In this document: one piece after another, positions 37,150-46,658 of the stretch
Position numbering within the stretch: position 1 is the first letter of the stretch
How the letters are laid out: the number at the start of each line of letters is the position of its first letter
Source: Carboxylicivirga sp. M1479
GTDB lineage: Bacteria > Bacteroidota > Bacteroidia > Bacteroidales > Marinilabiliaceae
Length of the DNA: 64,000 nt
Reading direction: 5' to 3'
NCBI RefSeq assembly: GCF_007097485.1
Contig: NZ_VKDE01000003.1
Span: forward strand, 1 to 64,000
The notes under the pieces: generated by a model
Database searches by the model: none
What the model was told of the DNA's origin: nothing
What the model saw: the letters and a program-made list of their open reading frames with translations, nothing else
Made by a program: the position numbers and the translations under genes

Positions 37150-38349
37150 TTGCTAAAGCTACTTAATCAAATAAGTTTTTACGTAAGATTTTATTACGTT
37201 GAGATAATAGTCTTTACCTTATTTGCAGTTGATGCATATAGCTTTTACCTTGATAGCAGTCAGGGGCTAGAGGAAAGAAATAGGTTTTCATTTTTTTTTA
37301 GGGCCGCTGTTGAGCTTGGTGGAATACTAATGATTTTTTTTAATAAAACTTATAAGAAAAAACATTTGTATCATATAATTATATTAATTGCCTTGCCTGT
37401 TATGTGGTTGTCTATTTCATGGATGATTAATGATTCATACTCGATTAATACGTATAATGCATTTCAAATAATTAAAGAAAGTAACAAGTATATTTTTCCG
37501 ATCATTTTATTTTGGACATTTAGTTTATCATCAAGTAAATACCAATTTAAAATTCTCGAAATAATATATATACTCGCTGCCTTAGTTGTTATCTATGCTT
37601 TTGTAACTGATAATTCTCTATTTTATACATACGGTCCAAGGCGCTTTGGCTATAAGCCCATGATTGCGGCTCATAATGAGATATCACTGTTCTGGATAAT
37701 AGGGATAGTCTATTTTCTTAAAAAGATTAAAGATGATTTTAATATTTGGAATTTAGTAATTATATCAATCTTGTTATTTGCTTCAATTCTTTTGGGGACA
37801 AAGGTAATTTTATTGTTTTTCACCTGTCTAACCCTTTGGTTGTTAATTGATGTGGTTAAGTTATCTTTTTTTTTAAAAGGAGTGATTTTTGTTCTATCCC
37901 TCTTTCTACTTATTCTTTTCGTTACTTATACAGGTGTATATGATTTCTTTAAAGAAATATATATATCTGATGGTTTGCTTACCTCTTTAACATCTTTGCG
38001 AAGTGATATATTTGTAGAAAGAGTTATTCCAACAGTCTATAGTTGGGAGTGGTATAACTTTATTATTGGAGGATATTATTTGAAACTTCCAATTGCTGAA
38101 ATGGACTTAATTGATTTGTTTGTTTTTTATGGTATATGTGGTTCTATAGTATATTTTGTTTTGATTTTTGGAACAATATTCAAATTTGATTTAAATAATC
38201 GTTTAGCCTGGTTTTTTGTCGGTGCCTATATTTTAATAGGTTCTTTAGCCGGACACTTTTTTACATCAGGAACCAATGCAGCCTATATTGCGTTACTTTG
38301 TTTGTTTCTGCAAAAGGGAGATAAATATTATAATTTAAAGAAAGTTTAA
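37150..38349 (+). CDS. O-antigen polymerase-like membrane protein (Wzy candidate 2)
   Basis: A 399-residue polytopic protein with roughly ten hydrophobic helices and no recognised motif. The size, the helix pattern and its place among transferases fit a Wzy polymerase or O-antigen ligase. No ATG is available near the start. TTG at 37150 begins a sensible first helix region, and the frame upstream is open only to the stop of the preceding gene at 37122. It is among the most AT-rich genes of the window. Its stop is directly followed by the rmlA ATG. Confidence 0.75.
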   Translation: MLKLLNQISFYVRFYYVEIIVFTLFAVDAYSFYLDSSQGLEERNRFSFFFRAAVELGGILMIFFNKTYKKKHLYHIIILIALPVMWLSISWMINDSYSINTYNAFQIIKESNKYIFPIILFWTFSLSSSKYQFKILEIIYILAALVVIYAFVTDNSLFYTYGPRRFGYKPMIAAHNEISLFWIIGIVYFLKKIKDDFNIWNLVIISILLFASILLGTKVILLFFTCLTLWLLIDVVKLSFFLKGVIFVLSLFLLILFVTYTGVYDFFKEIYISDGLLTSLTSLRSDIFVERVIPTVYSWEWYNFIIGGYYLKLPIAEMDLIDLFVFYGICGSIVYFVLIFGTIFKFDLNNRLAWFFVGAYILIGSLAGHFFTSGTNAAYIALLCLFLQKGDKYYNLKKV

Positions 38350-39225
38350 ATGAAAGGAATTATACTTGCTGGAGGATCCGGCACTCGTTTACATCCCATT
38401 ACACTAGCTACTTCAAAACAATTATTACCGGTTTTTGATAAACCCATGATTTATTACCCATTGTCAGTTTTGATGTTGGCAGGTATTAAAGAGGTGTTAA
38501 TTATTACCACTCCTGAAGATCAGGCTGGATTTATTCGTTTATTGGGCGATGGGAGTCAATGGGGAATTCATCTTGAGTATGTCGTTCAACCTTCACCCGA
38601 TGGTTTGGCACAAGCTTTTATATTAGGGGAAGAGTTTATTGGCAATGACGATGTTTGTTTAGTATTGGGTGATAACATTTTCTATGGACATGGTTTTGTT
38701 GAATTATTAGCTAATGCTGTACAAACGGTGTCACAAGCAAACAAAGCAGCCGTATTTGGTTATTATGTGAATGACCCGGAACGTTATGGTGTTTGTACTT
38801 TTGACGAAGGAGGTAATGTAACAAGCATTGAAGAGAAGCCCGAGCATCCCAAATCGAATTATGCGGTAGTAGGCTTGTATTTCTATCCTAATGATGTGAT
38901 TAAAGTCGCTAAAGGAATAAAGCCAAGTTTAAGAGGAGAGTTGGAGATAACAACCGTTAACCAGGAATATTTGGAAGAAGAACGTTTGAGGGTGGAGTTG
39001 ATGGGGCGTGGTTTTGCCTGGTTAGATACAGGTACTCATGAATCCTTATTAGAAGCGAGCCATTTTGTGGAGACTTTAGAAAAGCGTATTGGATTGAAGG
39101 TAGCATGCCCTGAAGAAATTGCGTATCATCGGAATTGGATAACTAGAGAACAATTGCTTGAGCTAGCGAAGAAATTGTCCAAAAATCAATACGGTGAATA
39201 CTTGTTGTCTTTAGCTAAAAAATAA
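38350..39225 (+). CDS. rmlA: Glucose-1-phosphate thymidylyltransferase
   Basis: A 291-residue enzyme making dTDP-glucose, first step towards dTDP-rhamnose and other 6-deoxy sugars. The N-terminal nucleotidyl motif [32 protein letters not shown] and [17 protein letters not shown] are all present and the length is standard. It starts one base after the previous stop and begins the rmlA-C-D-B run. Confidence 0.97.
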   Translation: MKGIILAGGSGTRLHPITLATSKQLLPVFDKPMIYYPLSVLMLAGIKEVLIITTPEDQAGFIRLLGDGSQWGIHLEYVVQPSPDGLAQAFILGEEFIGNDDVCLVLGDNIFYGHGFVELLANAVQTVSQANKAAVFGYYVNDPERYGVCTFDEGGNVTSIEEKPEHPKSNYAVVGLYFYPNDVIKVAKGIKPSLRGELEITTVNQEYLEEERLRVELMGRGFAWLDTGTHESLLEASHFVETLEKRIGLKVACPEEIAYHRNWITREQLLELAKKLSKNQYGEYLLSLAKK

Positions 39226-39227
39226 TA

Positions 39228-39776
39228 ATGCAATTTATCAAGACAGAATTAGATGGTTGTGTCATCATAGAGCCTAAAGTGTTTGGTGATCAGCGTGGAT
39301 ACTTTTTTGAGTCTTTCAATCAAAAACAGTTTGAAGACAACATAGGGAAAGTAAATTTCGTTCAGGACAATGAATCACGCTCAAGTTATGGTGTTCTAAG
39401 AGGCCTTCATTTTCAATTGCCACCATACAATCAAGCAAAACTAGTACGTTGTATAGAGGGAGAAGTGTTAGATGTAGCTGTTGATATACGTAAAGGATCC
39501 CCTACATTTGGAAAACATGTAGCTGTTAAATTGTCAGATGAAAACAAACGCCAGTTATTTGTACCCAGGGGGTTTGCACATGGTTTCGTCGTTCTTAGTA
39601 AATCGGCCATTTTCTCTTATAAAGTAGACAATTGGTATGCCCCTGAGCATGATTCGGGAATTGCTTGGAATGATCCGGGATTAAATATAGATTGGCAAAT
39701 AGAAGAAGAGTCGATTCTTTTATCTGGAAAAGATAAGTTATTGCAAGTAATGTCGGACACGGAAATACCCTTTTAG
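39228..39776 (+). CDS. rmlC: dTDP-4-dehydrorhamnose 3,5-epimerase
   Basis: A 182-residue cupin enzyme of dTDP-L-rhamnose synthesis. Conserved blocks are DQRGYFFESFN, VLRGLHFQLPPYNQAKLVRC (catalytic His), VDIRKGSPTFGKHV, FVPRGFAHGFVVLS and YAPEHDSGIAWNDP. Its stop abuts the start of rmlD (TAGATG). Confidence 0.97.
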   Translation: MQFIKTELDGCVIIEPKVFGDQRGYFFESFNQKQFEDNIGKVNFVQDNESRSSYGVLRGLHFQLPPYNQAKLVRCIEGEVLDVAVDIRKGSPTFGKHVAVKLSDENKRQLFVPRGFAHGFVVLSKSAIFSYKVDNWYAPEHDSGIAWNDPGLNIDWQIEEESILLSGKDKLLQVMSDTEIPF

Positions 39777-40643
39777 ATGAATATTTTAGTTACAGGAGCC
39801 AATGGCCAATTAGGCTCAGAATTAAGAGAATTATCCGTTTCCAGTGATGACCTTTTTGTATTTACCGATGTCAATGAATTGGATTTATGTAATGAAGCCG
39901 ATATAATTTCTTTCCTCGGTCATCAACCGATTGATGTCATTATTAATTGCGTTGCTTATACAGCTGTGGATAAAGCAGAGACAGATATTAAATCTGCTTA
40001 GATGGTCAATGCGATTGCTGTGAAAAATTTAGTTGAGGCAGCATTAAAATATGATATACGATTAATACATGTTTCAACAGATTATGTCTTCAATGGGCAG
40101 TTCTTTAAACCTTTAAAGGAAGATGATGCAGTTTCACCACTAGGTGTTTACGGCAGCACCAAACGTAAAGGTGAGAACTACATACTGGAATCTGAAGTGA
40201 AAGGTATTGTTATCCGAACCTCATGGTTATATTCATCATATGGCAATAATTTTGTAAAGACAATGATGAACCTAGGGAAGGAACGTGAGGAACTTGTTGT
40301 CATCTTTGATCAGGTTGGCACACCTACTTATGCCAAAGACCTCGCAAAAGCAATTTTGCATATTTGTTATGTGGAGTCACCCGAAACAAGTAACAACTTA
40401 TACCACTATTCCAACGAAGGAGTGGCGTCCTGGTATGATTTTGCCAAGGCTATCATGGAGTTATCCACTACTAATTGTTCTGTTAAGCCTATTGAAACAA
40501 AAGATTATCCGACACCGGCAGCCCGACCTTATTATTCAGTTATGAATAAAAGCAAAATAAAAGATGAGTATAAAATAACAATTCCTTACTGGAGAGATGC
40601 GCTTCGGGAATGCATTGAAAAGATTAAAAAGAAAGAAATATGA
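39777..40643 (+). pseudogene. rmlD: dTDP-4-dehydrorhamnose reductase gene interrupted by an amber codon
   Basis: One uninterrupted reading frame of 288 codons except for TAG at 39999-40001. The first part (74 residues) has the Rossmann motif MNILVTGANGQLGSEL. The second part begins with ATG directly after the stop (MVNAIAVKNLVEAA) and has VSTDYVFNG and YGSTKRKGE (Tyr-x-x-x-Lys). Homologues usually have Tyr or a similar residue at the TAG position (AY before the NAxAVxNL block), so a single change TAT or TAC to TAG explains it. Possibilities are a true nonsense mutation, reinitiation at the adjacent ATG, stop readthrough, or a sequencing error. The end overlaps rmlB (ATGA). Confidence 0.85.
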
Positions 40644-41647
40644 AGTCAATTTTAGTAACAGGAGGCGCAGGTTTTATTGGCGCTAATTTTGTGCCTTATT
40701 TTATTCAGAAGTATTCGGATTATAAAATCATAAATTTGGATAAGCTAACCTATGCAGGAAACTTAAATAATCTTGCAGAAGTGGATAGTTCGGCTAACTA
40801 TGAGTTTGTTCAAGGGGATATCTGTAATCGAGAACTGATCGAGTATTTATTTACGACCTATGATATCAGAGGCGTTATTCATTTTGCGGCAGAGAGCCAT
40901 GTTGATAATTCCATTTCAGGACCTGAGATTTTCATCAAGACAAATGTCAATGGAACATTCACCCTGTTGGATGTTGCTAAAAAATATTGGATGGATGCGC
41001 CATTTGCTTATAAAGAAGGGTATGAAGGATGCCGTTTTCATCATATCTCTACCGATGAAGTGTATGGTACATTAGGCGAAACTGGTTTATTCAGGGAGGA
41101 TACGCCTTATGCTCCCAATAGTCCGTACTCATCCTCGAAAGCTAGCTCTGATATGTTAGTTCGTGCTTACTTTCATACATACGGAATGAATGTGACGACT
41201 AGTAATTGTAGTAACAATTATGGTCCTAAACAGCATAACGAGAAGTTAATCCCAACAATCGTACGAAAAGCACTATCAGGGGAGAATATTCCTATTTATG
41301 GTGATGGTAAAAATGTGCGCGATTGGTTGTATGTACTTGATCATTGCACCGGCATTGACTTGGTTTATCACAAAGGGCGATCTGGTGAGACATACAATAT
41401 TGGCGGCCGAAATGAACGAGACAATCTGTTTATCGTTAATCATATTTGTGAAACATTAGATGGTAAATGCCCTAGGCATGATGGTAGCTCTTATAAAGAG
41501 TTAATCACTTTTGTAAAGGATAGAGCTGGGCATGATAAGCGCTATGCTATTGATGCCACAAAAATTGAAACGGAACTAGGCTGGAAAGCTGATGAGAACT
41601 TTGAGACTGGTATCGTAAAGACGATTGATTGGTATTTAGCTCGATAA
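40640..41647 (+). CDS. rmlB: dTDP-glucose 4,6-dehydratase
   Basis: A 335-residue short-chain dehydratase forming dTDP-4-keto-6-deoxyglucose, shared by rhamnose and 4-amino-sugar routes. GGAGFIGANFVPYF, VIHFAAESHVDNSI, HISTDEVYGTL, YSSSKASSD (Tyr-x-x-x-Lys) and NNYGPKQHNEKLIPT are present. Its start overlaps the rmlD end by four bases. A terminator follows, which closes this transcription unit. Confidence 0.97.
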   Translation: MKSILVTGGAGFIGANFVPYFIQKYSDYKIINLDKLTYAGNLNNLAEVDSSANYEFVQGDICNRELIEYLFTTYDIRGVIHFAAESHVDNSISGPEIFIKTNVNGTFTLLDVAKKYWMDAPFAYKEGYEGCRFHHISTDEVYGTLGETGLFREDTPYAPNSPYSSSKASSDMLVRAYFHTYGMNVTTSNCSNNYGPKQHNEKLIPTIVRKALSGENIPIYGDGKNVRDWLYVLDHCTGIDLVYHKGRSGETYNIGGRNERDNLFIVNHICETLDGKCPRHDGSSYKELITFVKDRAGHDKRYAIDATKIETELGWKADENFETGIVKTIDWYLAR

Positions 41648-41670
41648 AATATTAAAGCATATAGTGAGTC

Positions 41671-41702
41671 AACCCATCTCGATAGAGGTGGGTTTTCTTT
41701 TG
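41671..41702 (+). terminator. Rho-independent terminator after rmlB
   Basis: AACCCATCTC-GATA-GAGGTGGGTT stem followed by TTCTTTT, 23 bases after the rmlB stop. Confidence 0.85.
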
Positions 41703-41765
41703 CTTTAAACTTTAGAGCAGCATCTCTATATCTCTTTCATACCATCTCAATACCAACACTGCACT

Positions 41766-41852
41766 AAACTCAAAGTAAAGTCATATTTAACTCATACTAA
41801 ACTCATATTAAATTCGATTTCAATTGAGTTTAATTTGACTTAAGTCTGTGTT
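41766..41852 (+). promoter_or_regulatory. 11-bp iterons with an inverted partner upstream of the DUF6266 gene
   Basis: Five units with an exact 11-base period start at 41766, 41777, 41788, 41799 and 41810: AAACTCA, AAAGTCA, TAACTCA, AAACTCA, AAATTCG, each followed by four A/T-rich bases. Immediately downstream, around 41828-41848, the inverted form (TTGAGTTTAATTTGACTTAAG) appears, so the region can fold back. One helical turn per unit suggests a protein-binding array. Confidence 0.55.
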
Positions 41853-42014
41853 TGTTTTAACTTGAATATGATTTTATGCATAGGAAGGTAGCTTGTCGCC
41901 ATCTAGCTGTCCCGAAAGTGACGTAAAGAAGTACTTGATTTTTGATGTGTTGATTTGCAAAAAATGTACGTATTCTAATTTCAATTGTCTAATCATCTAA
42001 CAATCGATAAAACT

Positions 42015-42626
42015 ATGGCACGATATAATAGTAATGATGGTTCCTCAGGGAGAATTGGTAATGTAGTAAACTACCAAATGTACGGTAATAGCTACGCACG
42101 TTCCTTGCCAGGGAGTTATAGGGATAAAAAATCAGAGAAACAATTGGCGCAGCGCCAGAAAATGGAGTTGGTGAATGGCTTTCTAGGGCCCTATAAAGAT
42201 GTGGTGAGAATAACATTTCAAAAGGAAGCTGTTGGTCGCTCTGCTTATATGGCGGCCAAGTCCTATAATATGCTCAATGCTGTTGGTGGTGAATATCCAG
42301 AACAGCACATTGATTACACAAAGGCTTTAGTTAGTATGGGGAATGTTTCTTTACCATCGGAAGCTTGTGTCGAGCGGACTGAGGAGGGGCTGTTGTTTCA
42401 ATGGAAAGATGATGGACGAGAAAGTCCTTTCGATACCTTGTTTTTGATTGCCAATGAGCGAGGACAATACAACACAGAGTATAAGCAAACCGAAGCAGAA
42501 CGAAGAGATGAGTCTTACTTGTGGAAGTTTGATTATTGTGGCACAGAACAATATGATATTTGCTTGGTGTTCCGGGATTACAAGGAGAGAGGTTTCAGTA
42601 ATAGCTTGTGGTTGGGATTGGTTTAG
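42015..42626 (+). CDS. DUF6266 family protein
   Basis: A 203-residue protein with the N-terminal pattern of DUF6266: MARYNSNDGSSGRIGNVVNY, YARSLPGSYRDKKSEKQLAQRQKM. This is a Bacteroidota family of unknown function often found in several scattered copies. No signal peptide is present. The frame is open to a TTG at 41985, but the ATG at 42015 begins the conserved text. It stands alone between the rml operon and repeat field 2, downstream of an 11-bp iteron array. Confidence 0.82.
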   Translation: MARYNSNDGSSGRIGNVVNYQMYGNSYARSLPGSYRDKKSEKQLAQRQKMELVNGFLGPYKDVVRITFQKEAVGRSAYMAAKSYNMLNAVGGEYPEQHIDYTKALVSMGNVSLPSEACVERTEEGLLFQWKDDGRESPFDTLFLIANERGQYNTEYKQTEAERRDESYLWKFDYCGTEQYDICLVFRDYKERGFSNSLWLGLV

Positions 42627-42639
42627 AGATAAGAAATGA

Positions 42640-43560
42640 GTAAAGAGAGGTGAGAGAAGAGTCTTTCGCAATGGCTGTAAAGAAAAGTAGCCGACTAATA
42701 ATTTTGTATAACTACCATATTTCCGAAGGAAATAAATCTGTGCACATCAGCGAAATTCTGCGGACAAGAAATGGTAAGTTGAGTATTTCTAGCAAAGGTT
42801 GGAAAGAATAGAAAGCATCAAGGTTGTGATAATATTTTTTTTAGCAAGATGTGAATTGAGGTAGCTTTTGAGTGAATATCGGAGCTGAATGGTTCCCTTC
42901 GCGTTCTCGTTTGCCTCTGCGGTAAATTTTTGTAAAAGTTGTTTAAGTTTCCAAAGGAAACTTATCTGTGGACATCCGCGAAAAACCTGCGGACAAGAAA
43001 AAAGAAAGCAATAAGAGGAGAGTTGTGAGAAATGAGTTTTTCACGCAAAGTTCGCAAAGGGATCTATCAATATACTTTCGTTCTTAGTGATAATTATTTT
43101 ACTAAAAGCGGTCGCTAGACATATTTAGAACCACAGTATCTTCTCCGCGTTCTCCTTTTCCTCTGCGGTAAAATTTTTATAGTTGTTCCAAGTTTTCGAA
43201 GAAAACATATCTGTGTACATCAGCGTAAATCTGCGGGTAAGAAAAAAAGAAAGTAATGAGAGGAGAGATGTGAGCAATGAGTTTTTCACGCAAAGTTCGC
43301 AAAGGGATCTATCAATAAGCTTGGCGTATTGGCGAATGTTTTAGCGCACATCGCGAGAAGCGTTTATCTAAATGCGATCACAATTTACTTTTTGATATAC
43401 AGTATCTTCTCAGCGTACTCCTTTAACTCTGCGGTAAAACTTTTTTTAAAGTTTCCAAAGGAAACGAATCTGTGTACATCAGCGCAAATCAGCGGGCAAG
43501 AAAAAAGAAAGCGATAAGAGGAGAGTTGTGAGAAATGAGTTTTGTACGCAGAGGGCTCAA
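42640..43560. repeat. Structured repeat field 2 upstream of gmd
   Basis: Four copies of a block made of a short hairpin (42719-42733, 42947-42961, 43192-43206, 43451-43465), then ATCTGTGnACATCnGCG and CTGCGG. Three of them are preceded by a TCTGCGGTAAA block preceded by an imperfect CTCCGCGTTCTCCTTT (42896, 43140, 43406). A TTTTTCACGCAAAGTTCGCA block lies at 43037 and 43281. The period is about 240-265 bases. The right-end motif is shared with field 1. Short frames inside are not coding. Confidence 0.8.
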
Positions 43561-43714
43561 GGATTAAAGTATTATTAAGCTAGCAAAGAGCCATCCTTTT
43601 TGGAAATAATTGAATATAAGACGATATTTGTACTTCAAATAATAATTATCAGGAAGATACTTTATCAATAGGGGGCATTTTCCGACTTCTACTTTTAAAA
43701 AATAAACACATACT

Positions 43715-44830
43715 ATGCCCAAAATAGCACTCATAACCGGTATAACCGGACAGGACGGCGCTTACCTTGCCGAATTTTTATTGAAGAAAGGTTACATCGT
43801 TCATGGTGTTAAGCGTCGTTCATCTTTGTTTAATACCGATCGTATTGACCATTTGTACCAGGATCCGCATGTGGAGAACCGTAACTTGATCTTGCACTAC
43901 GGGGATTTAACCGATTCGATGAACCTGACACGTATTATTCAAGAGGTGCAGCCAGATGAGATATACAATCTGGCGGCCATGAGTCATGTGAAAGTGAGTT
44001 TTGATACTCCTGAATATACTGCCAATGCGGATGGCTTGGGTACCTTGCGTATTTTGGAAGCTGTTCGTCTTTTGGGCTTGACGGAGAAAACACGTATTTA
44101 TCAGGCCTCCACATCAGAGTTGTACGGTTTGGTGCAGCAGGTGCCGCAGTCGGAGTCAACACCATTTTACCCACGCAGTCCTTACGCAGTGGCTAAGATG
44201 TATGCCTACTGGATAACAGTTAATTACCGTGAGGCCTACAACATGTATGCATGTAATGGTATTTTGTTTAACCACGAAAGTCCTTTACGAGGAGAGACCT
44301 TTGTAACCCGTAAAATTACTCGTGCGGTGTCTAAGATTGGCATGGGCATGCAAGATTGCCTCTACCTTGGTAACATGGATGCCAAACGTGACTGGGGACA
44401 TGCCAAAGACTATATCAAAGCGATGTGGTTAATCCTGCAACAAGACACACCAGAAGATTTTGTGATTGCCACCGGGGTAACCACCAAAGTACGTGATTTT
44501 GTACGCATGGCTTTTGCTGAAGTGGGCATCGAACTAGAGTTTACGGGTGAGACAGAAAATGAAGTGGGTAAGGTAGTGGCGTGTAATATGCCAGAATACC
44601 AAGTTGAGATAGGTACTGAAGTTGTGAAGGTTGATCCTCAATACTATCGTCCAACAGAGGTTGAATTGTTGATTGGTGATCCAACTAAGTCTAATGAGAA
44701 ATTGGGATGGACACCAGAATATGACCTGGAGGCATTGGTCAAGGACATGATGCAATCAGATATTCACCTGATGAAAAAAGACAAGTATTTGAAAGATGGC
44801 GGTTACGAGACTTTGAATTATTTCGAGTAA
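43715..44830 (+). CDS. gmd: GDP-mannose 4,6-dehydratase
   Basis: A 371-residue enzyme making GDP-4-keto-6-deoxymannose, the precursor of GDP-L-fucose. Cofactor motif [15 protein letters not shown] near residue 8, [19 protein letters not shown], and [10 protein letters not shown] with the catalytic Tyr-x-x-x-Lys. The length is standard. It is separated from its partner fcl by a GxxExxY gene. Confidence 0.97.
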   Translation: MPKIALITGITGQDGAYLAEFLLKKGYIVHGVKRRSSLFNTDRIDHLYQDPHVENRNLILHYGDLTDSMNLTRIIQEVQPDEIYNLAAMSHVKVSFDTPEYTANADGLGTLRILEAVRLLGLTEKTRIYQASTSELYGLVQQVPQSESTPFYPRSPYAVAKMYAYWITVNYREAYNMYACNGILFNHESPLRGETFVTRKITRAVSKIGMGMQDCLYLGNMDAKRDWGHAKDYIKAMWLILQQDTPEDFVIATGVTTKVRDFVRMAFAEVGIELEFTGETENEVGKVVACNMPEYQVEIGTEVVKVDPQYYRPTEVELLIGDPTKSNEKLGWTPEYDLEALVKDMMQSDIHLMKKDKYLKDGGYETLNYFE

Positions 44831-44882
44831 TTTACACGAATATGGCGAAGGTATTGCGAATGAAACGAACTAGGTAGGTGGG

Positions 44883-45275
44883 ATGACAGACATAATTTAT
44901 AAGGAAGAAAGTTATAAAGTCATTGGTGCCTGCATGGCTGTTCATTCGCAACTGGGGCCTGGATTTCTTGAGGCTGTTTATCAAGAAGCATTGGAAAGAG
45001 AGTTTTCAAAGCAAGAAATTCCCTTTGAGCGTCAAAAGAAGTTGACAATTTATTATGATAGGAAACCCTTGAGGAAATATTATATAGTTGATTTTGTTTG
45101 TTATGGAGCAATCGTGGTTGAAATAAAATCAACCAATTCTTTTGTAAAGAATCAATATGATCAGACGGGTAATTATTTACGAGCTATCAATCATAGACTT
45201 GGGATATTGGTCAACTTTGGTACGGCTTCTTTATCCTATAAACGTATTATCAATCCACAATATTCGAATAATTAG
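44883..45275 (+). CDS. GxxExxY protein, PD-(D/E)XK nuclease-like (copy 2)
   Basis: A 130-residue member of the GxxExxY family. Gly27-x-x-Glu30-x-x-Tyr33, Asp70 (VDFVC) and Glu80-x-Lys82 (VEIKS) are at exactly the same positions as in copy 1 at 16418, although the rest has diverged. The possible nuclease site is therefore kept in both. It is inserted between gmd and fcl, genes that normally lie side by side, and repeat field 2 ends 155 bases before gmd. Function unknown. Confidence 0.88.
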   Translation: MTDIIYKEESYKVIGACMAVHSQLGPGFLEAVYQEALEREFSKQEIPFERQKKLTIYYDRKPLRKYYIVDFVCYGAIVVEIKSTNSFVKNQYDQTGNYLRAINHRLGILVNFGTASLSYKRIINPQYSNN

Positions 45276-45323
45276 AAAGGTGTATTCGCACAATTCGCAA
45301 TAATTAGTACAATTCGTAAGTAT

Positions 45324-46445
45324 ATGAAATATACAGAAAAGATATACATAGCTGGCCATCGTGGCCTGGTAGGTTCAGCCTTATGGAAGACCCTGCAAAA
45401 TAAAGGCTATACCAATTTAATAGGACGTTCAATTGACGAGCTAAACCTGATGGATTCCGAAGCGGTTAATCAATTTTTTAAAGCCGAGAAACCGGATTAT
45501 GTGATATTGGCAGCTGCGAAGGTGGGCGGTATTGTGGCCAATAATACCTATCGGGGACAGTTCATTTACGAGAACCTAATGATACAAAACAATGTGATTC
45601 ACTCGGCTTATGTACATGGTGTGAAGAAACTATTGTTTTTAGGTTCTACATGTATTTACCCTAAGCAGGCACCACAGCCCATGCCGGAAGATTGTTTGTT
45701 GACATCTCCCCTGGAATATACCAATGAGCCCTATGCCATTGCTAAGATTGCTGGGATTAAAATGTGTGAGTCTTACAACTTGCAGTATGGAACCAATTTT
45801 ATTTCGGTGATGCCAACGAATTTGTACGGTCCAAACGATAATTTTGACTTGGAGAAGTCTCATGTCTTACCTGCTTTGGTACGTAAAAATCACCTGGGTA
45901 AATGCCTTCAAAATAATGACTGGACAGCCTTGCGTGCTGATTTGGATAAAAATCCGATTGAAGGCATTAATGGTAGTCACTCCGAAGAAGAAATACTCAA
46001 TAAGCTTGATAAATACGGCATTCGTTTAAATTCGTTTAATTCGGATGACCATTTGCCTAATTCGCGAGTAAGTATAGAGATTTGGGGGACAGGCAAGCCC
46101 ATGCGCGAATTCCTTTGGTCGGAAGAGATGGCGGCTGCTTGTGTGTATGTGATGGAGAAAGTCGATTTTAAAGATACTTATGCGTCGACTGACTCTGCGA
46201 ACAAAAGTGAAGTCAGAAATACACACATCAACATAGGAACAGGTAAGGAAATTTCCATTAAGCAATTGGCTGAGACCATCAAAGAGAAAGTTGGTTTTGA
46301 GGGTGATTTGATTTTTAATTCCGATAAGCCCGATGGTACCATGCGTAAACTCACCGATCCGACAAAGATTCATGACTTAGGTTGGCATCACCAGATAGAT
46401 GTCGAAGAGGGAATAGAGAAGATGTATCAGTGGTATGTAAATTAG
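45324..46445 (+). CDS. fcl: GDP-L-fucose synthase
   Basis: A 373-residue epimerase/reductase completing GDP-L-fucose. AGHRGLVGSALWKTL, LGSTCIYPKQAPQPMPEDCL, YAIAKIAGIKMCE (Tyr-x-x-x-Lys) and MPTNLYGPNDNFD are clear. It carries an insertion of about 45 residues after HVLPALVRK (about residues 190-235) that is usual for Bacteroidota forms and makes it longer than the 320-residue E. coli enzyme. With gmd and manC it forms a fucose supply set. Confidence 0.95.
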   Translation: MKYTEKIYIAGHRGLVGSALWKTLQNKGYTNLIGRSIDELNLMDSEAVNQFFKAEKPDYVILAAAKVGGIVANNTYRGQFIYENLMIQNNVIHSAYVHGVKKLLFLGSTCIYPKQAPQPMPEDCLLTSPLEYTNEPYAIAKIAGIKMCESYNLQYGTNFISVMPTNLYGPNDNFDLEKSHVLPALVRKNHLGKCLQNNDWTALRADLDKNPIEGINGSHSEEEILNKLDKYGIRLNSFNSDDHLPNSRVSIEIWGTGKPMREFLWSEEMAAACVYVMEKVDFKDTYASTDSANKSEVRNTHINIGTGKEISIKQLAETIKEKVGFEGDLIFNSDKPDGTMRKLTDPTKIHDLGWHHQIDVEEGIEKMYQWYVN

Positions 46446-46480
46446 ATGTGAGAGTAGAGTAATGAGTGGTGAGTAATGTA

Positions 46481-46584
46481 ATACCATTTAAATATTAAAA
46501 TGTGCTGGTATAATGCCGATACATATTCTTAGTGCTTTTAGGAGTGAAGCGAACGAAAGGCGCATTTTGAATAGTAATCGGTAT
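46481..46584. repeat. Imperfect palindromic element between fcl and manC
   Basis: Left arm ATACC...AAAATGTGC (46481-46505) and right arm GCGCATTTT...GGTAT (46560-46584) are complementary at 17 of 25 positions. The interior also repeats GGTATAAT directly (46507 and 46580). Purine-rich GTGAG/ATGAG text lies outside on the left, with its complement (CATCTCTCCCTTCTCACGAC) on the right. It could be a remnant of a small non-autonomous element. Confidence 0.4.
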
Positions 46585-46658
46585 AATTCTACCATGGGTC
46601 AGATAAATAAATTTTTTCATCTCTCCCTTCTCACGACTCAGCTCGAAAACAATAAGCT

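Noticed and set aside
43329-43517. 62-codon open frame in repeat field 2
   Set aside because: It lies within the repeated blocks and is not kept in the neighbouring copies.
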